Source: Sediminispirochaeta smaragdinae DSM 11293 (GTDB lineage Bacteria; Spirochaetota; Spirochaetia; DSM-16054; Sediminispirochaetaceae). Taken from it: a stretch of 64,000 bases of DNA. Location of the stretch: positions 4,290,582 through 4,354,581 of the forward strand of contig NC_014364.1 of assembly GCF_000143985.1 (NCBI RefSeq), in the 5' to 3' direction. Position 1 is the first letter of the stretch. Each line of letters starts with the position of its first letter. Of this stretch, positions 35,056-43,221 are shown piece by piece. The position numbers were made by a program, and so were the translations under genes. The notes beneath the pieces are model-generated. The model made no database searches, was not told the origin of the DNA, and worked only from the letters and a program-made list of their open reading frames with translations.

Positions 35056-36201
35056 TCAACTCAGGGAAGCCGCTATCCCAATGATCCCGGAAAGAACATC
35101 TTTATGAACATCGGGATATACTGCCCCTATGCTTTGACCAAGTAGTTGAGCGGCCTTCGCAAGAACCCCGGGTTTCGAGTGAAGAAAACAAACAGGCCCC
35201 TTGCGCTCCTCTTTGAGCCGCCGACACTGATTAAAAAGGTCCGCACTGCGAAGAAAGGCCTCCTCCGATATGTGCAGTTCGACTACAAGCACATCTTCCT
35301 TTTCTTCTTCGATTTCCAAACCGACCAGATTGCGTAGCTGGATCGGTTCCTCCACTTGCTCAACTCTGAACCAGGGAACCTGTTTCAGGAGAGTTCTCAG
35401 ACGCTCTTCCATCTCATCAAGCAACACATAAAGAAGCTCGAAGGTGATCTCTTCATATTCGGCCTGAAGACGTAAAAGAGCGGTAACAAACTTCTCCAGA
35501 TAGATGGCGACACGTCCCAATTCGTTTTCATCCAGCTGCACACCGAGGTCCCGCAGATCAAGGGCAAGCATTCCAAGATCAAGAAGCTGTTCAATACTCT
35601 TATCGCTATCTGCGAATTGTATCTCCCCGGCGAGCTCAACGGCTCGGCCGTAACTTCTTGCGAAACGCAGGAAAAGACCCTTTCCAGAAAGGAAATCCGC
35701 ACTCTGTGTTACCTTGCCGTCTTTTGCTTCTACTTCTGCTTGTGCTTCAGCCTCTGTTTCTACTACTTCGGAGACCGCAGGGTCAGAAAGTGGTTCGGAA
35801 GCAGGGACCTTCTCGGCACTCCTTTTTCCTCCCTCCTCAAGTCGCCCCACCATTTGAGCAATATGATCATCAAAAGGTGCCGCATCCGCACGAGCAGCAA
35901 TCTGCCCCAACAGATCAATAACCTCAAAGCTATGCTGCAGTATACCTTCCTCAAGAGGGGTCGTACCCTTCCTCACACCATCGAGGATAGATTCCAGAGC
36001 ATGGCAAAGTCGGCCGACCGATTCGATACCGACCATATTGGCGTTTCCCTTAAGGGTGTGGAAAACACGAAAAAGGGCATTAAGCTGTTCGGTATCACCG
36101 TTTCCGTCCTCCAGGGCCAGGAGAATCGCTTCGCCGCTATTTAAAAGATCTAAGGCATCTTCGTAAAATTGCGACTGCAGGGAGGTAAGATCATCAAGCA
36201 T
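35056..36201 (-). CDS. HPt-domain phosphotransfer protein
   Basis: Residues 1-105 form an HPt domain; the phosphorylated histidine is H48 in LFRVFHTLKGNANMVG, the CheA P1 pattern. An acidic, low-complexity linker rich in Glu/Ala/Val (about 118-165) follows, then a second helical region (170-300, a possible degenerate HPt), and a C-terminal mixed domain of unknown family. No kinase or CheW-binding domain is present. The start overlaps the preceding receiver gene by 8 nt and a receiver gene follows, which fits a shuttle between receivers. Confidence 0.85.
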   Translation of the reverse strand: MLDDLTSLQSQFYEDALDLLNSGEAILLALEDGNGDTEQLNALFRVFHTLKGNANMVGIESVGRLCHALESILDGVRKGTTPLEEGILQHSFEVIDLLGQIAARADAAPFDDHIAQMVGRLEEGGKRSAEKVPASEPLSDPAVSEVVETEAEAQAEVEAKDGKVTQSADFLSGKGLFLRFARSYGRAVELAGEIQFADSDKSIEQLLDLGMLALDLRDLGVQLDENELGRVAIYLEKFVTALLRLQAEYEEITFELLYVLLDEMEERLRTLLKQVPWFRVEQVEEPIQLRNLVGLEIEEEKEDVLVVELHISEEAFLRSADLFNQCRRLKEERKGPVCFLHSKPGVLAKAAQLLGQSIGAVYPDVHKDVLSGIIGIAASLS

Positions 36202-36628
36202 GGTCTCCAGCCTCGTAGGTTTTTCGAGCCGTCTCTTTTAGCACCTTATTCCACCGTTCCCAGCGGGCGACGGACCCCTCGACAATTTCGACAATGTCAT
36301 GTTCATCCTGAAACGGCTTCATGACAAAATCCAGCGCGCCACTTCCAAGAGAATCAATCACCCGCCCAAGAGTGGCGTCGGAGGTCATCATGACCACATG
36401 AGTCAAGGGATCGATCTTTTTGGCCTCCCGTAACAGGGTAATTCCATCCATTGTCGGCATGACGATATCAAGAATAAGAAGATGAATTTTCTCATGTTTG
36501 ATAATCTCAAGGGCCTTGGGTGCACTATCCACCGTTTGTATATCCAGCATCTTCAGAGGAGACAAATAGGCCTTCAGAAGCGCCAGCACCATAGGGTCAT
36601 CATCACAAATGATTGTTTTTACGATCAT
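36194..36628 (-). CDS. single-domain response regulator
   Basis: A CheY-like receiver (IICDDDPMVLALL; LLILDIVMPTMDG; MMTSDAT; FVMKPFQDEHD) with a short helical extension ending KETARKTYEAGDHA. I chose the ATG at 36628 because the receiver fold begins there; in-frame starts at 36643 (ATG) and 36667 (TTG, with GGAG just upstream) would add 5-13 residues. It lies between the 676-residue unknown gene and the HPt gene and overlaps the latter by 8 nt. Confidence 0.85.
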   Translation of the reverse strand: MIVKTIICDDDPMVLALLKAYLSPLKMLDIQTVDSAPKALEIIKHEKIHLLILDIVMPTMDGITLLREAKKIDPLTHVVMMTSDATLGRVIDSLGSGALDFVMKPFQDEHDIVEIVEGSVARWERWNKVLKETARKTYEAGDHA

Positions 36629-36685
36629 AACACTGTTTATCATAGATGCCGGTACACGCCATGTCAAATGACTCCACAGACATGA

Positions 36686-38716
36686 TTATTTCTTTCCAAG
36701 TTGTTCGATCATATAAAGCTCGATATACCGGGTGAGTGGGTCCTTGCGTTTGATCTCCTTCAGAGCGTCCGATTCCGCAACTTTTTCCGCCAAATTTCTG
36801 ATTCGATCCTGATCCGGAGGAGAAATGGAAAAGCCCCGTTTGAGGCTGCGCATAAAATCACGCACCATGGCATTGACATCTTCGATCAAGTCGGCTTTTG
36901 CCTGGGGCTCGACCAAGGGATTCCACGCCTCAATCAGCTCCTTCATATCGGTACGAAGATCCCCACCTTCTCCGACATACGCAACCTTCAGTGCATGAAT
37001 TGCTTTCCGGTACTGCTGCAAGGCAGCCTCCCGTAATTTTTTTCCGGGAAGTGGGGTGGCGGCCTCTTGCCTTTCCGGCAGCTTGTGAAACCCCTCACCG
37101 ATATCACTTTTATTACCCGTAGAACGAGGTTTCGGAGAGCTTTCGGAAGCGTGTTTATCGGCGCCGGAAAAGCGGGCATAAAGCTCCGCAGGGTCTTTAA
37201 TCGAACCGGCCTTTGACCCCATCCCCCGGAATAAGCGCACCAGCATAACGCCAAGCCGACCGACGATAGGAATACTCTTCCACAGCGGGATAAGGGTTCT
37301 AGCCTCAAGCAGAACGGTCTTTCGGTCGAATCGAAGGATTTCATCGATGGGGATCAAAGCATTTTTCTTTACGTCCAGGAGCCGTTCGGTTTCGATGAAG
37401 ACCTCTTTCGACGGCTTTGTCTCATGCAGAGTCATCAGCAAAAGCTCAAATTTGAGCAAGGCAAAGAGTAAGGGGTCACGATTCTTTACCCTAAGCCAAA
37501 GATCAGATTCCAAAGCCTCTCGCCGGATCATCTCAGGAACCTTTCGGAATTCTCCAAGATGCTCCGCCCATTCCCTGCTTACCTCTCTGCGGATATTCCG
37601 GCTGATTTCAACTACCTTTTTCAAGGTGAGTTGAAGCAGGCGATCCTTTGGAATATAGAATTCGTGGCCTGCGGCATCACGTATCCTGATGATGTCGGGA
37701 AGAGGCCCCGATTCTTTCAGCTCGGTACGCCGTTCAAGATAGGTTGCAAGCTCTTTTTGCTTTATGGTTCTGCTGACGGGAAAGCCCTTCGGATCCCTAA
37801 AACTGCTGATATCAAGAAAGGTATGGTAAAAAGGAGCACTTTTAATGCCCTTCTCCACCACCTGAAAGGCATGCTCTTTTTCCTGCTTTGTTCGCTTGTT
37901 TCCCTTAAAGAAAAGATTATACATCCCCACAAGGTATGAGGCTTGGCTGAAAGCGTGCTCTCGTTCGAGTTTTGTCTCTTTTTCACGAAAATCCTTCATA
38001 ATAACGCTCATGAAATGAGACCAAAACTGAAAGGTAAAGTCATCCGGATCTTTGACAATGGAAAGGGCCGTATCACGCTGGGTAAGGATATTGTTGATCA
38101 TATCCCTGATACTTCGCTCTTTCCCCGGAAAGGCCGCCAAGAGTCGATGGTTCACATAATCGACATTCTTTTTAATGGTTAAGTATTGACGCATCTTGGA
38201 AATACAGAGGTTCAGGAGCTTTTCTTCCGCCATCTCCGGTAAAAGGAGCATGGAACGGATTCCTTCGGGAAAGGTCAGCTTCAGTATCGGATGCTCTATC
38301 TTTACCTGGCCTCTGAGCAGATCGACAAACTCAGCCTTAACGTCAAGCACCTGGAGCACTTCTATTGGAAAAGAAAAGCGAAAACTTTCCTCACAAGGAA
38401 AGGGGCGATCGTTATCGGCCTCCATCTCCTCATAGGCCCCGCGAACAGCATATACAAAATAGCCAAGATAGTAGACGATCCGCCCTGCAGGCTCATTTTG
38501 AACAACCGCAATATTCTTAGCCTTCGCCTGATCCAGCAACTCCGAAAGCATAACAGGCGAATACGAGGAGAAATCGGTGAAATCCTGCTTTGTTTGGCGT
38601 ACCTCGGTCGACCACTTTCCGATACCCCGCATCAGCGTGGCCAAAGCGATCGAAGCGGTACGTCGTTTGCGAGTATATGCGCGAAGCAGCTGCTCAAAAT
38701 CGTTAAGGGCATTCAT
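36686..38716 (-). CDS. 676-residue cytosolic protein of unknown function
   Basis: I recognise no domain. The protein is mostly helical and rich in Lys, Arg, Glu and Leu, with no signal peptide or clear membrane segment (one weak hydrophobic patch, IPIVGRLGVMLVRLF, near 495). Residues about 510-560 are a Ser/Lys/Pro-rich linker, followed by a helical C-terminal region (about 565-676). Its place at the head of the receiver-HPt-receiver-kinase set suggests a structural or output partner of that relay. Comparable long unannotated proteins occur in other spirochaetes, so it is probably lineage-specific. Confidence 0.7.
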   Translation of the reverse strand: MNALNDFEQLLRAYTRKRRTASIALATLMRGIGKWSTEVRQTKQDFTDFSSYSPVMLSELLDQAKAKNIAVVQNEPAGRIVYYLGYFVYAVRGAYEEMEADNDRPFPCEESFRFSFPIEVLQVLDVKAEFVDLLRGQVKIEHPILKLTFPEGIRSMLLLPEMAEEKLLNLCISKMRQYLTIKKNVDYVNHRLLAAFPGKERSIRDMINNILTQRDTALSIVKDPDDFTFQFWSHFMSVIMKDFREKETKLEREHAFSQASYLVGMYNLFFKGNKRTKQEKEHAFQVVEKGIKSAPFYHTFLDISSFRDPKGFPVSRTIKQKELATYLERRTELKESGPLPDIIRIRDAAGHEFYIPKDRLLQLTLKKVVEISRNIRREVSREWAEHLGEFRKVPEMIRREALESDLWLRVKNRDPLLFALLKFELLLMTLHETKPSKEVFIETERLLDVKKNALIPIDEILRFDRKTVLLEARTLIPLWKSIPIVGRLGVMLVRLFRGMGSKAGSIKDPAELYARFSGADKHASESSPKPRSTGNKSDIGEGFHKLPERQEAATPLPGKKLREAALQQYRKAIHALKVAYVGEGGDLRTDMKELIEAWNPLVEPQAKADLIEDVNAMVRDFMRSLKRGFSISPPDQDRIRNLAEKVAESDALKEIKRKDPLTRYIELYMIEQLGKK

Positions 38717-38782
38717 CGGTTTGCTGCCTCAAGTATAGGCCTGGAGAAGCCTTTTTGCAACAGAGATCGGATGACTACGCTC

Positions 38783-39472
38783 TTAGCCCTCCTCAAGGCG
38801 AAGAAACTCCGCCCATAAAGGATCCCCGGAGGGAGGATCCGCCGTGATGGTAATCCTATTCCGTTCCCCCACAGGATGGTCGAGGGAAACCTTTCTGGCA
38901 TGAAGATGTATACCCCCATCCCGGTTACTCCGCGGATAACCGTATTTCAAGTCCCCACGGATTCGGCAACCGACAGCCGCCAACTGAGCACGGATCTGGT
39001 GATGCCGACCGGTAAGTAGCTCTATTTCCAATAGATAGTACCTGTTTGTCGCTCCGACAAGTCGATAACGCATTTTTGCCTCCTGACTATCGGCCGTTGG
39101 GGTATCGGAAGCAAAAGACTTGTTTTTCTTCCTGTCCCGGCGAAGATAGTGAACGAGGGTACCGGACTCTGCGGGAGGCATCTTGTCAACAACGGCCCAA
39201 TAGATCTTTTCAACATGCTGCTCACGAAACGAAAGAGAAAGTCTCCTAAGGGCCTTTTCCGTACGGGCATACAGTACAACGCCACTTGTAGGCCGATCGA
39301 GGCGATGGGGAATTCCAAGGAAGACATTTCCCGGCTTGTTGTATTTCTCTCTCAGATATTCTTTTACCTCGTCGGCAAGTGTAGGATCGCCGCTCTTATC
39401 CCCCTGCACAATATCGCCGCACCGTTTATTCACCACAATCAAGTGATTATCTTCATATAACACTTCAGGCAT
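38783..39472 (-). CDS. RluA-family RNA pseudouridine synthase
   Basis: Isomerises uridine in rRNA or tRNA. The catalytic aspartate is D59 in PHRLDRPTSGVVLYARTE. The LLTGRHHQIRAQLA block and a terminal HLHARKVSLDHP agree with the RluA family. At 229 residues it lacks an S4 domain, like the short RluA/TruC/RluC-related forms. The start overlaps the end of parC by 8 nt, so it is translated from the same message. The target uridine is unknown. Confidence 0.92.
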   Translation of the reverse strand: MPEVLYEDNHLIVVNKRCGDIVQGDKSGDPTLADEVKEYLREKYNKPGNVFLGIPHRLDRPTSGVVLYARTEKALRRLSLSFREQHVEKIYWAVVDKMPPAESGTLVHYLRRDRKKNKSFASDTPTADSQEAKMRYRLVGATNRYYLLEIELLTGRHHQIRAQLAAVGCRIRGDLKYGYPRSNRDGGIHLHARKVSLDHPVGERNRITITADPPSGDPLWAEFLRLEEG

Positions 39473-41396
39473 CTTCCGCCTTCTTTTTTGCCTTTCTAAG
39501 CTTAAGGCTCTTTACTTCCTTAGTGGAAAGCCTGACTCCTCCGGCCTTCACGCTTTTCACCAAAAAATCGGAAACCCGAAAATTCTCCTCCAAAATTTTA
39601 AGGCGAGGCTTTGGTTTATAGTTCAGAACGATCTCCTGATCCTCACGAGTGGTAAAGGCAAGGGGCTTTGCACCCTCGGGCAAAAGATCGTAATCCTTCT
39701 CCAGGATAAACTGCTCAATGGTGCATCGCTTGATATAGAGATGCTTGGTTACCGTATCCTGATACACAATGGAAAAGTGACAGTCGGCCAGCTCTTCTTT
39801 GTCCGCGATACCGCAGTACATCAATCCCTTACCGACAAACATCTTTTCGGGAACATCGGTTACCCGGTAGGTTCCGTCTCCCCGAATAATCAGTACCCGA
39901 TCGTACTGATTGACCGCAAAAAGAGAGTCGCCGCCTTTCAGATCGTAGCCAAGATACCCGGTCTTGGCGTCATAACGCAGATCAAGATCACGAGCGGCAA
40001 CCTCACGAACATCCACCTTTTCAAAACGGCCCACCTTTGTCCGGCGGGGAAACCGTCCCGCGGTATCCTTCAGGACCCCCTCGATAAAACCGATAGCGTA
40101 AGCCACCAGATTTTTCAAATGATAACGGACCTCTTTCAGGCGTCCCTGCAACTCGGCCAATTCCTTACGTGCCTTTTCGATATCGTAGAGGCTGATTCGC
40201 CGGATCGGAATTTTCAGAAGCCGTTCCACATCCTCTTCCGTCACTTCCCGCGGAATCTCCTTCTTAAAGGGTTTAAATCCTTCGATAACCGCAGAAATCA
40301 CCGTCTCTCGCGTCTTCATCTCTTCGATGCGTTTATAAATCCTCTCTTCGATGAAGATACGCTCCAGGGTTCTTGCATGGATCTTTTCCTTCAGATCGGC
40401 CTCTTCGACCTTCAGCTCCGCCTCAAGAACAGCCACAAGCTGGCGCGCATGGTAGCGAATCACCTCGGGGACGGTCATCTGGGTAGGCAATCCATCCTTT
40501 ATGACAAGAAGGTTTACGCTGACCGAATATTCGCAGTCGGTGTAGGCAAAAAGGCTGTCTACCACCTCTTTGGTGTAAACACCTCTGGCAAGTTTGATTT
40601 CGATCTCGACCGCTTCACTGGTATAGTCGTTGATTTGACTGATTTTGACCCGCCCCTTTCGGGCCGCCGCCTCTATGGAAGCGATAAGGCTTTCGGTAGT
40701 AGTTCCAAAGGGAATTTCCTTAATGATGATCCGCTTCGGGTCCTTGGTGTCCAGCTTTGCCCGGATGAGGACTTTTCCAAGACCATCCTGATAATCGGAA
40801 ACATCGACCAATCCGCCGTTTGGGAAATCAGGGAAAAGCTGAAAAGGCTCTCCTTTCAACTCGCTAACAACCGCCCGAAGCACCTCTTCAAAGTTATGGG
40901 GCAGGATCTTGGTCGACATACCAACGGCGATGCCCTCGGCGCCTTGAATGAGAAGCACGGGAATCTTTGAGGGAAAGACTACAGGCTCACGGTTCCGGCC
41001 ATCATAGCTGTCCACATACTCTGTTACCTGAGGGCTGTAGAGCACCTTCTTCGCAAAGGGCAGGATACGGCATTCGATATATCGGGCGGCGGACGCCTCG
41101 TCTCCTGTTATGGGATTACCGAAATTTCCCTGCTTGTCGATGAATAGATCCTTATTGGCAAGCACAACCAATGCAGAATAGATGCTTGCATCTCCGTGAG
41201 GATGATACTTCATGCAGTGCCCAACAATATTGGCCACCTTGTGGAATTTCCCGTCGTCGACCTCAAAGAGCGAATGAAGAATACGCCGCTGTACCGGCTT
41301 AAGACCGTCGCCGATATCGGGAATGGCCCGATCCTTGATGACATAGGATGCATACTCGAGGAAGTTACGATTGAAGAGGGTCTTTACATAGCTCAT
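39465..41396 (-). CDS. parC: type IIA topoisomerase A subunit (ParC-like)
   Basis: DNA breakage-reunion subunit. The active-site tyrosine is Y106 in EASAARYIECRI. The N-terminal YASYVIKDRAIPDIGDGLKPVQRRIL and KYHPHGDASIYSALV are signature blocks. The 643 residues are shorter than GyrA, with only a small C-terminal domain and no GyrA-box seen, which favours topoisomerase IV (decatenation). It begins one base after the parE stop, so both subunits are made from one message. Confidence 0.9.
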   Translation of the reverse strand: MSYVKTLFNRNFLEYASYVIKDRAIPDIGDGLKPVQRRILHSLFEVDDGKFHKVANIVGHCMKYHPHGDASIYSALVVLANKDLFIDKQGNFGNPITGDEASAARYIECRILPFAKKVLYSPQVTEYVDSYDGRNREPVVFPSKIPVLLIQGAEGIAVGMSTKILPHNFEEVLRAVVSELKGEPFQLFPDFPNGGLVDVSDYQDGLGKVLIRAKLDTKDPKRIIIKEIPFGTTTESLIASIEAAARKGRVKISQINDYTSEAVEIEIKLARGVYTKEVVDSLFAYTDCEYSVSVNLLVIKDGLPTQMTVPEVIRYHARQLVAVLEAELKVEEADLKEKIHARTLERIFIEERIYKRIEEMKTRETVISAVIEGFKPFKKEIPREVTEEDVERLLKIPIRRISLYDIEKARKELAELQGRLKEVRYHLKNLVAYAIGFIEGVLKDTAGRFPRRTKVGRFEKVDVREVAARDLDLRYDAKTGYLGYDLKGGDSLFAVNQYDRVLIIRGDGTYRVTDVPEKMFVGKGLMYCGIADKEELADCHFSIVYQDTVTKHLYIKRCTIEQFILEKDYDLLPEGAKPLAFTTREDQEIVLNYKPKPRLKILEENFRVSDFLVKSVKAGGVRLSTKEVKSLKLRKAKKKAEDA

Positions 41397-43190
41397 TTAG
41401 ATCAAATTCTCCATGATAAAGCTTCGGCGATGCGGGGTATTTTTCCCCATGTAAAATTCCAGGGTATCGGGGATGGTTTGGAGGCTCTTGATGCTGACAT
41501 TCACCAGACGCATATCCTCCCCGATGAATTGTCCGAATTCACTTGGGCTGATCTCTCCAAGCCCTTTAAAGCGGGTGACCTCATGGTTGGAAAGAGAACC
41601 CATGGCCTCGTCCCGCTCTTTAAGGTTATAGCAATATCGTGTCTCTTTTTTATTTCGTACCCGAAAAATGGGTGTTTCGAGAATGAAAACCCGTCCCTGA
41701 TGCACAAGTTCCTCGAAATAGTTGAGGAAAAAGGTAAGAAGCAGATTACGAATATGAAAACCGTCGTGATCGGCATCGGTTGCAATGACAATCTTTGCAT
41801 AGCGCAGTTCCGCGACATCGTTCTCTATGCCCAGGGCCATCATCATATTGTATAGTTCTTCATTTTTGTAGAGATCGGCTTTTTTCTTTCCCCATGTATT
41901 TTGCGGCTTTCCCCTAAGACTGAAAATTGCCTGATGGTAGACATCCCGGCTGGATACCATGGCTCCGGTGGCTGAAGCACCCTCGGTAAGAAAGATCATC
42001 GTTTCATCGCCCTCTTTGTCCCCGAGGTGATATTTGCAATCCTTCAGCTTCGGAATTTTAAGAGCGATTTTCTTGGCTGCCTCCCGAGCCTCCTTTTTTA
42101 CCGAATTAAGCTCTTTACGCAGCCGTTCGTTGTTTCGGATCTTGTCCTCAAGTTTTTTTGCGGCTTCCTGATCCTTATGGAGAAAATCGGCCACCGCATC
42201 TTTGACCTCATTAACGATCCAGCCCCGGACCTCGGTGTTACCCAACTTGTTTTTTGTCTGGCTCTCAAAGACGGGATTCATCAACTTAACGGCGATAGCC
42301 CCGGCAATACCCTCACGGACATCGACTCCCGAGTAATTTTTCTTGTAAAACTCGTTCACCCCTTTTAGAAGCCCCTCTCGAAAGGCGCTCTGATGGGTCC
42401 CCCCGTCGCTGGTATACTGGCCGTTGACAAAAGAGAAGTAGGTTTCTCCGTAGGTCTCCGTATGGGTAAAAGCAAATTCCAGTTTTTCGCCACGATAGTA
42501 GCCAATCTCGTAAAGGGTCTTCTCCCCGATTTCCGAAGCGAGGAGGTCGAGAAGGCCTTTTTCACTTTTGAATCGCTTCTTGTTGAATTCGAGGGTCAGT
42601 CCCGCATTTAGGCAGGCATAGTTCCACATCCGCTGTTCGACGAATTCCTGATTGAATAGATAATCACCAAAGATATCGGGATCCGCTTCGAATTCCGTAT
42701 AGGTCCCGTTTTTTTCCTTCGGGGCCTTTCCTTTTTTCTGGCTTTTCAGCTCTCCTCGTTCAAATATTGCTTCAAAATAGGCACCGTTCCGAAAACTTAC
42801 CACCCGAAAGCGTTTTGAAAGTGCGTTTACGGCCTTGGTACCGACCCCATTTAAACCCACAGAAAACTGGAAGACCTCATCATTGTATTTTGCTCCGGTA
42901 TTGATAATCGAAACACACTCAATCACCTTACCAAGAGGAATTCCACGTCCGAAATCTCTCACCCGGACAACATTATCGGCAAGCTGAACCTTTATGAGAT
43001 TTCCGGATCCCATAATATATTCATCGATACTATTGTCGATGATCTCTTTCAGAAGAATATAGATACCGTCGTCAAAGTTACTGCCGTCGCCGAGCCGGCC
43101 GATGTACATCCCGGTTCTCAGCCTAATATGCTCGAGGCTAGATAGTGTTTTTATCTTACTTTCGTCATAACTAGTAGATTTCTTCGCCAT
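41397..43190 (-). CDS. parE: type IIA topoisomerase B subunit (ParE-like)
   Basis: ATPase subunit. It starts with LEHIRLRTGMYIGRLGDGSN, has ATP-site blocks EIIDNSIDEYIMG, VRDFGRGIPLG and VGLNGVGTKAVNALS, then the TOPRIM EGASA and DADHDGFHIRNLLL (Mg-binding DxD). The C-terminal RFKGLGEISPSEF is also typical. I use the ATG at 43190 (MAKKSTSYDE); longer frames would run into the upstream kinase gene. The protein has 597 residues. The ribosome binding site is weak, so translation may depend on the kinase gene that ends 31 nt upstream. Confidence 0.92.
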   Translation of the reverse strand: MAKKSTSYDESKIKTLSSLEHIRLRTGMYIGRLGDGSNFDDGIYILLKEIIDNSIDEYIMGSGNLIKVQLADNVVRVRDFGRGIPLGKVIECVSIINTGAKYNDEVFQFSVGLNGVGTKAVNALSKRFRVVSFRNGAYFEAIFERGELKSQKKGKAPKEKNGTYTEFEADPDIFGDYLFNQEFVEQRMWNYACLNAGLTLEFNKKRFKSEKGLLDLLASEIGEKTLYEIGYYRGEKLEFAFTHTETYGETYFSFVNGQYTSDGGTHQSAFREGLLKGVNEFYKKNYSGVDVREGIAGAIAVKLMNPVFESQTKNKLGNTEVRGWIVNEVKDAVADFLHKDQEAAKKLEDKIRNNERLRKELNSVKKEAREAAKKIALKIPKLKDCKYHLGDKEGDETMIFLTEGASATGAMVSSRDVYHQAIFSLRGKPQNTWGKKKADLYKNEELYNMMMALGIENDVAELRYAKIVIATDADHDGFHIRNLLLTFFLNYFEELVHQGRVFILETPIFRVRNKKETRYCYNLKERDEAMGSLSNHEVTRFKGLGEISPSEFGQFIGEDMRLVNVSIKSLQTIPDTLEFYMGKNTPHRRSFIMENLI

Positions 43191-43221
43191 GAGTGCATTT
43201 GTATCACGTTTTTTCGTTGTT

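Noticed and set aside
39741-40970. Plus-strand open frame of 409 codons
   Set aside because: Antisense to parC, with no signal of its own.
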